From assembly GCA_947629345.1 (NCBI GenBank), contig CANRDK010000003.1, forward strand, positions 1 to 39,343: a stretch of 39,343 bases of DNA, read 5' to 3'. This stretch comes from an uncultured Clostridia bacterium (GTDB lineage: Bacteria > Bacillota > Clostridia > Christensenellales > Borkfalkiaceae). The translations under genes were made by a program, and so were the position numbers. Below, piece after piece: positions 15,589 to 24,100 of the stretch. The notes beneath the pieces are model-generated. The model was not told where the DNA came from. It ran no database searches and saw only the letters and a list, made by a program, of their open reading frames with translations. Positions within the stretch are counted from its first letter, which is position 1; the number at the start of each line of letters is the position of its first letter.

Positions 15589-16752
15589 ATGAGCTATGAA
15601 ATTTTCTTGAAAAAGGGCGAAGAAAAGCGCATTGCCGCGGGGCATCCGTGGGTGTATGCCAACGAGGTCGCCCGCATCGAGGGCAAGGATAAAAACGGGT
15701 CGCTCGCCACCGTCAAGAGCTTCGACGGCCGCTATCTCGGCAAGGGATATATCAACCACGCATCCAAGATCCTCGTCCGCATCTTCATCCGCGGAAATGA
15801 GGAGGACGGAAAGGCTCTCTATCTCGAGCGCATCCATGCGGCGAACAGCTATCGCACGTCGCTTGGGCTCAGAGACGCCTACCGTGCCGTGTTTGCCGAG
15901 GCAGACGATCTCCCCGCCCTCATCGTCGATAAATACGGGGACTATCTCTCCGTGCAGTTCCTCTCTCTCGGCGTGGACCAGCGCAAAAAACTCATTGTGG
16001 AGGCCCTCGTCGAGGAGTTCTCCCCCAAGGGCATCTATGAGCGTTCAGACGTTGCCGTGCGCAAAAAGGAAGGGCTCGGGGAGACAGCGGGCGTCCTCTA
16101 CGGCGAGGTGCCCGATGAGATCGTCTTCACCGAAAACAGCCTCAAGATGGCTGTGGACGTAAAAAACGGCCAAAAGACGGGCTATTTTCTCGACCAAAGG
16201 GAGAACCGCCTCGCCGTGCGCCGATACGCAAGCGGAGAAGTGCTCGACTGCTTCTGCAACAGCGGCGGATTCTCCATGAACTGCGCCCTCTCTGCAGAGC
16301 ATGTCACCTCGCTCGACGCCTCCGCCCGTGCGCTTGAGAGCGTGAAGCGGAACGCCGAGCTCAACGGATTTCACAATATCGAAACGGTGTGCGGGGACGC
16401 GTTCGACCTCCTCCGCGCCTATCATGCGGAAGGGAGAAAGTTCGACCTCGTCATTTTAGACCCGCCCGCGTTCTGCAAGTCTGCGGCGGAAGTGAAGGAT
16501 GCCCTCAAGGGGTACCTCGACATCAACCTGCTCGGGCTCAAACTCGTGAAAAAGGGCGGATTTCTCGTCAGCTCGTCCTGCTCCCACTATGTGACGCTGC
16601 CCCTCTTCCAAAAGATGCTCACAGAGGCGGCGGTGCGCTCCAAGCGGCGGGTGCAAATTGCGGAACTGCGGGCACAGGCTCCCGATCACCCCGCCCTGCT
16701 CGCCGACGATGAGACAATGTATTTAAAGTTCTTCGTCCTGCATGTGGACTGA
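15589..16752 (+). CDS. RlmI-like class I SAM-dependent rRNA methyltransferase
   Basis: A 387-residue cytoplasmic enzyme of the RlmI/YccW (COG1092) type, which methylates C5 of a cytosine in 23S rRNA in E. coli. An N-terminal PUA-like RNA-binding domain (about 1-75, HPWVYANEVARIEG) is followed by a central hairpin region and the Rossmann methyltransferase domain. Motifs: KTGYFLDQRENR before the domain, VLDCFCNSGGFSMNCA (SAM motif I), SLDASARAL (motif II), and ILDPPAFCKS (motif IV, the DPPxF catalytic signature). SSCSHYV supplies the second Cys typical of C5 methyltransferases. Full family length. Leaderless translation is predicted. The gene ends two bases before the stop codon of the opposing dehydrogenase. 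The family is secure; the exact rRNA position is not. Confidence 0.9.
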   Translation: MSYEIFLKKGEEKRIAAGHPWVYANEVARIEGKDKNGSLATVKSFDGRYLGKGYINHASKILVRIFIRGNEEDGKALYLERIHAANSYRTSLGLRDAYRAVFAEADDLPALIVDKYGDYLSVQFLSLGVDQRKKLIVEALVEEFSPKGIYERSDVAVRKKEGLGETAGVLYGEVPDEIVFTENSLKMAVDVKNGQKTGYFLDQRENRLAVRRYASGEVLDCFCNSGGFSMNCALSAEHVTSLDASARALESVKRNAELNGFHNIETVCGDAFDLLRAYHAEGRKFDLVILDPPAFCKSAAEVKDALKGYLDINLLGLKLVKKGGFLVSSSCSHYVTLPLFQKMLTEAAVRSKRRVQIAELRAQAPDHPALLADDETMYLKFFVLHVD

Positions 16753-16754
16753 AG

Positions 16755-17918
16755 TTACAGGCTCGCCTTTAAGATCTCCACGATCTCGGGGCGGGTGAGG
16801 ACATGGTAGCCGCCCTTCTGGATGCGGGTGGCGTCGGCGATCCCCTCGATCATATCGGGCGTGGCGCCGAGGTCGGAAATGTTAAGTGTCAGCCCCAAAT
16901 CTTTCATCCAATTCTCCATGGCGGAGAGGCCCCTTTCGGCGATCTCCTCGTCGCTCCCCTTCTCCTTCACGTTCCAGACTTCAATGGCGAAGCGCTTGAA
17001 TTTTTGCAACCCATAGCGCAAAATATAGCGATAGTAGGGAAGGGAAACGGCGGCGAGCGTCATGCCGTGCGTGGCGTCTGTGTATGCGCCTACGGCTTGG
17101 CCAAGCATGTGGACTTCCCAATCCGTCGTCTTACCTTTGTCAAGTAAAGTATTCAATGCCCATGTGGCTGCCCACATGATATTGCTCCGCGCCTCATAGT
17201 CGCGCGGATTCTTTTTTGCCCTGTAGGAGGCGGAGATAACGGACTTCATGAGTCCCTCGCAGAGGTAATCGGTGACGTTGTCGTCCTCGCCCGAGAAGTA
17301 CTGCTCGCAGATGTGGTTGAAGATGTCGTAAATGCCCGACACCATCTGCCGTTCGGGAAGGGTGTAGGTGAATTCGGGGTTGAGAATGGAGAACTTGGGC
17401 ATGACGTCGCTTCCGAACACATGGCCGATCTTGAGCTTCTGCTTGCGGTTGGTGATGACGGAGCCGCCGTTCATCTCGCTCCCCGTGCCCGCCATGGTGA
17501 GCACGCAGCCCACGGGAAGAATTTTGCAGGTCGGGTCCTCGAAACGGATATAGTACTTCTCCCAAAAGTCCTCTTCGCAGTAGGCAGAGACGGCAACGGC
17601 CTTGGCATAGTCGCACACCGACCCGCCGCCGACGGCAAGGAGCAGGTCGACCTTATTCTCCCTCGCCCGCTTTGCGCCGAGCTCGACGCGCTCGCTGGTG
17701 GGGTTTGGCATGACGCCGCCGTCCTCAACGACTTCCTTCCCGCAGGCGAGAAGGATCTCCATGATCTCCTGATAGATGCCGTTCTTCTTGATGGAACCGC
17801 CGCCGTAGATGAGCTGGACGGTCTTGCCGTAGTGCTGAAGCTCGTCGCCCAAGTACTCGAGGGCGTCCTTGCCGAAATAGAGCTTTGTGGGATTGTGGTA
17901 GCTGAAATTTCCTAACAT
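16755..17918 (-). CDS. Iron-containing alcohol dehydrogenase, YqhD/butanol dehydrogenase type
   Basis: A 387-residue NAD(P)H-dependent dehydrogenase of the Fe-ADH superfamily, close in layout to YqhD and clostridial BdhA/B, which reduce aldehydes to alcohols. The N-terminal nucleotide-binding domain has GGGSIKKNG (about 39-47) and the coenzyme motif GGGSVCDYAK (97-106). The C-terminal helical domain holds the metal ligands Asp198, His202, His270 and His284 (IYDIFNHICEQ; VHMLGQAVGAYTDATHG), spaced as in YqhD. AAAGGAG precedes the ATG. No promoter is obvious; the region just upstream is a repeat copy. The gene converges on the methyltransferase with two bases between the stop codons, so no terminator fits between them. 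Likely role: fermentative alcohol formation or aldehyde detoxification. Confidence 0.92.
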   Translation of the reverse strand: MLGNFSYHNPTKLYFGKDALEYLGDELQHYGKTVQLIYGGGSIKKNGIYQEIMEILLACGKEVVEDGGVMPNPTSERVELGAKRARENKVDLLLAVGGGSVCDYAKAVAVSAYCEEDFWEKYYIRFEDPTCKILPVGCVLTMAGTGSEMNGGSVITNRKQKLKIGHVFGSDVMPKFSILNPEFTYTLPERQMVSGIYDIFNHICEQYFSGEDDNVTDYLCEGLMKSVISASYRAKKNPRDYEARSNIMWAATWALNTLLDKGKTTDWEVHMLGQAVGAYTDATHGMTLAAVSLPYYRYILRYGLQKFKRFAIEVWNVKEKGSDEEIAERGLSAMENWMKDLGLTLNISDLGATPDMIEGIADATRIQKGGYHVLTRPEIVEILKASL

Positions 17919-17949
17919 TGTATTCTCCTTTTTTTGGTTTTAGAATTGA

Positions 17950-18075
17950 TGGGGTCTTGGCTCACCTCTTAGGGGAGCTGTCACGCTGTCCTTGCGTGAC
18001 TGAGGGGTTTCGAACCCCTTCCCCCCTTCGGGGTACTTCCCCTAAAAGGGGCAGCGAGACGGCCCTCCGACTCCC
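17950..18075. repeat. Interspersed palindromic repeat, family A
   Basis: Contains CTCTTAGGGGAGCTGTCACG, a second palindromic part with GACTGAGGGGTT, CCCCTTCGGGGTACTTCCCC and a closing AAGGGG. The same order of words is found at 38220-38345 and 39270-39343. The copy fills most of the gap between the dehydrogenase start and the terminator of the protease gene. Confidence 0.75.
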
Positions 18076-18099
18076 CTCGTTGGGACAACGGGGGGAGAG

Positions 18100-18128
18100 A
18101 AAAACAGACGCCGAGGCGTCTGTTTTTT
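18100..18128 (-). terminator. Terminator of the opp-protease unit
   Basis: ACAGACGC (18104-18111) pairs with GCGTCTGT (18116-18123) around loop CGAG, with A/T runs on both sides. On the minus strand it ends in TTTTT. It lies five bases past the protease stop codon and could work in both directions. Confidence 0.88.
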
Positions 18129-18132
18129 TGAA

Positions 18133-21100
18133 TCAGTCTTTCCTCTTCATGAGGACGAATGCCGCCGCACCGATGAGAGTGACGAGCGCGATCACACCGC
18201 CGCCGATCCCAATGACGGAACCGCAGCCGCCGTCATCTTCCTTGGGCTGATCACAGGGAGTTTCGCCGCCGGGCGTCTCCCCACCGGGGCCTGGGGTATC
18301 TCCGCCGGGGCCGGGGATGTCGGGGTTCGTAGGATGTGCCGCCTGATAGGCCGCGAGGAGCTTCGTATACTTATCCTGCACGAGGAGGCTCCTGTCGTCC
18401 GTTTCGAGGTCGCCGATGGCCGCCTCGAGCGCAAGGATCTCCGCATTCTGCTCCTCCGTGTTGCTGTAGGTATCGGAAAGCGCATCGATGCGGGCTTGAA
18501 TGTCGCGGATGACTTTCTTGGCATACTCGATCTTGAGGCGGACGATCTTCTCGCGCGCGCCCGTCACGGCCGTGCGGAGCTCATTCCACTCATTCATATC
18601 GATGCCGAAAGTCTCGGGTTTCTGCTTGATGGCGTTGAGCGCAATGACTGCCTGCGAGACGAGGGCTTCGTCGTCGAGGGTGAGCGTCGCGATCTCGGCA
18701 ACCTTTCTGCCGTATTCGAGGAAGTTCTTCATGGACTGCTCCATTGCAACGTATTCGCTACGCTGAGCATTCGCAACTGTCCCGAAGTAGACGAGGTAGA
18801 TGACGTTGTCGTAGCCCGAGATATCCGAATTGCTCGGAAGGATCATCTCGATGGGCTGTCTCTTGCCGACAAGATCGACGAAGTTGAAGTAGCACTGCTT
18901 CTCGAACCGATACATGCTGAACTGGTTGCAGAGGATGTTGTACCCGGGATCGGTTTCGGCGAGGCTGGGTGCATTTTCATCGTAGCTGCATTCGAGCGAG
19001 GGAGCATTGACCGAACGGAATTCCACACTCGCAAGGGCAGTGTAGCCATAGAAAGCGTATTCGCCGATGCTCTCGAGGGAATCAGGCAGAACGATCGAGG
19101 TGATTTTCTTGTTCTCGTTCCCCGCATAGGCGGCGATGTACGTCGTCCCCTCTTCCACCGTCAAGGTGGTACCCGTCATGCCTGCGGGAACTGCCGCAAG
19201 CTGCTGTTTGCCGTTTTCGAGATCCAGATAGAGCACGCCGTCCTTGATGTGCGCATGCGCATTCTCTGCGCCGTTCACCATGGTGAATGCCGTAATGGAG
19301 GTGCAGCCGCGGAAGGCCTGTTCACCGACATAGGTGAGTGCACTGCCGAAGCTGAAGCCCGTGAGAGCGGTGTTTCCATAGAATGCCCCATCGCCGATGG
19401 TTGCAAGGGCGGGTGCGTTGAACGCCGTGAACTTTGCGTTGCGGAAAGCATAACTGCCTGCAAACACATAGTCGCCGAGGTCGATGTCATTTTCGTCGAT
19501 AATCTCGGGCATGATGATCGCGATTTCGGGCATGACGATCTCCGCATAGCTGAGGCTGACGATATTTCTGTCGAGAGAGGTCTGAGCAAGCGAAACAAGT
19601 TCGGGGGCATTGACCGTGCCTGTAAGACCTGTGTCCGCAAAGGCGAGGCTTCCGATCGTCTTGGCCTTTGCGAGGTCAACCGTCGTAAGTTTTCCCGCCA
19701 AATAGAATGCTGCGGCGCCGATCTCCGTGACCTTTCCGAGGTTCACCGTCTTTAAGGACGTGCAGTTCATAAAGGCAAAGTTGCCGATCTTGGTGACGTC
19801 TGCAAGCTCCACGGTCTGCAGAGCGGTACAGCAGGCAAACACGTTGTCGGGAAGTTCCGTGATCCCGCCGGGGATCGTCACGCTTGTAAGGCCTGCACAG
19901 CCATAAAACGCGGCCTCGCCGATCTCAGTGACATGGGAAAGGTCGATGGACGTGAAGGTCGGGCCGTGGTTTGCCCTGCCGCCGCGCGTGAAGTAGGTGT
20001 AATCCATGAATGCGCCCGTGCCGATCTCGGTGAGGTCGTTGCCGAGAGTGACGCTTGCAAGGCGGGAGCAATCGGCAAATGCAAGTGTGCCGATCTTCGT
20101 CACATTCGTGAGAGTCGCCGCCGTAAGATTGCTGCAGCCGTAGAAGGCCGCCTCTGCAATCTCGCCCTTGACTTTGGAGAGATCGATGGAATTCAACGCA
20201 GTGTCGCCATAGAACGCATACGAGCCGATCGCAGTGTCGCCGCTGAGCGTGACCGTTGCAAGTTTTGTGCATTCGCGGAAGGCCGCCGAGCCGATCGTGG
20301 CTCCGCCTTGGAAGGTGACGCTCGTAAGCCCGCTCTGGAAGAAGCTCGCATCCCCGAGCGTGACGCCGTCTGCAAAGGTCACTTGCGAGAGGGCCGTATC
20401 GCCGTTGAAAGCCAGATTTCCGACCGTGGAGACCTTTTCGAGGTTGACGGAATTGAGCTTGGTGCAGCCCGCAAAGGCGCCGTTGCCGATCGTGTTGGTT
20501 CCCTCTGCAAAGGTCACAGTGAGGAGCTGTTTACAGTCCGCAAAGGCATATTCGCCGAGCGAAACGGGCCCTGCAAAGGTGACAGAGGTGAGCTTTGCGC
20601 CCGAGAACGCACCCGCACGCACGGACTTGACGCTCGCGGGAACGGTGACGCTGTCCGTGCAGGCATTGACTGCCACGAGGACGATCTCCTCCCCATTCTT
20701 TGTGAGAAGCTGAGTATTGTTCTCGTTGAGTTGATAGTTCGCGTCGGCACCCGTTGCGAGTTCAAACTTGTTGAGACCGCAACCGTTGAAGATGGAGCCC
20801 TGTGCGGAAGAGATCTGCGTATTCGCCTGAACCGCGACCGTTGCAAGGTTCGTACAGCCGTTGAACACCTTCTCGCCGAGCGCAAAGCCGCTGTTGGGAA
20901 GGGTGATCTTGGTGAGGTTGGTGTCGCCCGCAAAGGCATAGTCGCCGATGGAAGCGAGCCCGTTCTCGCTTGCAAACGTGAAGGACGTCAAGCTCTTGTT
21001 GTTCGCAAAGGCGTAGGCGGGAATGACGTTGGTTTCGTAGCAAGTGACATCTTTGAGCCCGCAGCCGTCAAACATATGCGCGGAGAGCTTGGTGAGGCCA

Positions 21101-24100
21101 TTCTCATCAAAGACGACATTTGCAAGCTTGGTGCAGCCCGCAAAGGCAGATTCGCCCGTGTTGCGGAGGTGCGTGAGGTCGAGAGACGTGAGCGAAGTGC
21201 AATTTCTGAAAGCGCGTGTGCCGATCGCATAGCAGGAATTCAGCTTGAGAGGATTCCCATCCGTAGCAACGCCGTCGCCGAAGTCGTTGAGCTTGGTGCA
21301 GCCCTCGAATGCGGACGCGCCGATGACTTCCACGTCCTTGCTCAGATTGATCTTCTGAAGGGAGGTGTCCCCCATAAAGGCGTACTGGCGGATGAACTGG
21401 ATGGTTTCGGGCAGTTCTACCGTCTTGAGCGCCGTACAGTTGTAGAAAGCGGTCTGCTGGATCTCCATGACGCCGTTGGGGATCTTCACAGAGGTGACGG
21501 TATCGTTGCCGAGTGCGATACGGTTGGCGTAGATATCGTCGGAGGGAAGTTTCTGGAGATAGTCCTCGTCGTCCAAATAGAGGCTGAAAGCGAAGGGTCC
21601 GATATAGAGGATGCCCTCGTCGTCGGGAATGACAACGTCCCCGCCGAGGCCCTTGTAGGCAACGAGCGTACGCGCATCGTCGATGACGAATTCGCTGAGG
21701 ACGGTGATACGGAGGGAGGCCATGAGGTTGGAGCCCGCAACGGTCAGCGTGACCGTGGCGTTCCCCTTCTTCAGCGCCTTGATGACGCCGTTGCTGTCAA
21801 CCGTCAGAACTTCGGGACGGTCGCTCTTGAAGGTGAACTGATAGGTATCCTTCACATACCACGGTTCAACATCGTAGAAGAGCTGGATACTCTCGCCGGG
21901 GAACATTTCGATGCCCCCGCGGTAGGCCGTCAAAAAGGTGGTATCGTTGACGTCGCCGATGTCGCTCGGGTCGCCCGCCACCTGCGAATAGGCCTTTAGG
22001 GTCTTGAAGTAGGCAAAGCGCACGTCTGTGATCTTGGCATCCTTATAGTTCCCGACGTCTTGGGCGGCAAGGAGGGAGATCCCGTTGTTGCCCTCAACGG
22101 AGAGAGACTGCGCAGCGCCCTGATCGGTACTCTTATTGACGACCTGAATGTTGATCGTCGTCCTGTTGCTGTAAACGGGGTCGGACACGGTGATCGTGAC
22201 CTTGCCGGCCTTGAGGCCGCGGACCTGACCGTATTGCACGTCCGCAGTGGCCTTATTGGAGGAATTCCAAGAGAGGTGCCTGAGATAATCGGTCACATCC
22301 TCCACCGTGGAGGCCGTTGCATCCGCAGAGTAGAGATACTGCGTGAGATCCAAAACTTCGCCGATCCCCACTGTCTTGCTCGTGAGCGTTTTCCCGTTCG
22401 CAGTGCCGTCCTCGGTGAACTTGAAGTTGCCGCGGGTGCCGGGAAGCTGGCAGATGAACATGTTCTCGTTGAGCGCATAGTCCATCACCGCAAAGACGAG
22501 AGAATTGGGCACCATCGAATCGTATTGGAGATTGGGAAGAAGGTCCGTGATCTCGTAACGGAAGGTGTAGTCCTGTCCCCTCTCGCCGTAGAGCGGGATG
22601 GGATAGTTGTTGACAGAGGTAAACTGGATCTGCGGCTCACCCGAATTGGGGCCCGTGTAGTCGGGATTCGGCGTGAAGATGCCGGGGATGAGCGCCATTG
22701 CATAGGCGTTATCGTAGACGGTGAGGTTGACGTAGTAGCGGTCCTTCTTGAGCGTCTTGTCGTACTTCTTCTCGTAGGTCGCGCTCTTGATGATGGGAGC
22801 CTCCGTATCGAAGGTGAAATCGAACGTGAAGGTGTTCCGCGCGTTGGTGTACTCGCCGCCGTCCTTGCCGTAGTCGAGGAGGCCAACCATCTTGAATTCG
22901 TACTGGCGGTTGTTGATGAGGTTGTAGTCGCTCGATCTGAAATCGAACGTCTCATCGTAACCGGGGATGGGTGAACCGCCCTGCGAATATGCCTTGCGGG
23001 CGTTGTAGTCGTAGTGGTCGAAGATGACTTCCCCCGTCACCTTGTCGGTAATGGTGTAGTGCATCGTCTTGCAGCCGCGGAGGAGCCCCTCGTAGACTGC
23101 GCTGATCCCGTCGAGCGTGTTGAGCGTGTTGGAGATCGCGGCATGCTCCGAAGTTGCGGGGATGGGGTCAAAGCTCGATTCGTCCATCGTATAGAGATAG
23201 GTCCCGAGCGGGATGATATAGTTGTATCTGTAGGAACCGTAGGGCGTGGTGGCGTAGTAATCGGCCTTGATCTTATCTTCCTCGTCGATGCCTGCGTTGT
23301 GGGCCTCCGTTTCCACTTCAAAATAGGTCTTGTCGAACACGGGAGCCTGCGTCCAGTCGCCGTAGAAGGCAAGGAAGGGAACGTTGAGATCGACTTCCCC
23401 CTCTGCCTTGAGGGTGACAAAGCCCTCAACAAACATGCCGTAAGGGAAGGAATTTTCGATGAGGTCCTTATCTGCCTGCGAGAGCGTATAGGTGACCTTG
23501 AGTTTGAGGACGTTGGGGGTGGCCCCTGCGCCCGACTTTCCGTTCACCGTGACGATGTTGCCGCTGACGCTGCCGTTGTTCGCCGAGAGAGCTTCCACCT
23601 TGACGCTACCGTTGAGGAGCTGGGAACGCTCTGCAACGAAGTCGTCGTCTGCCGTGGAGACGCTCTCCGTCATGCCGAGAACGTCAAGCGTGTATTTGAG
23701 AGAATTGGTGGAGGTGTTGACGACGTTGAGGTACATTTCGTACACGCCCGTCTTCTTTGCGTCGTCGCCGAGCTCGAGCTTGGTGCGATCCTGCACCTTG
23801 CCGTCCTTTTCGACCTCGATATATGCCTTTGTGGTGACTGCGTTCTTGAGGCTTGCAAGGCCTGCGCCCTGCTTTCTCGGCGAATACGGATTGCCCTGCT
23901 CGTTGAGAACGATGCCCGCCGTGGACATGAGGAGCTTGTTCGTCAGATTCTTGACGTCCTTCATGTAGGTGGCGTTGGTTTCTGCATCTTCGGTGGGCTT
24001 TTCGTTGCCCGTGAGGTCCTTATAGTTGTCTCTCACATACTGACGGATGAGAAGGACGATGCCGCAGAGGTTGGGGCAGGCCATGGAGGTACCGCTGATG

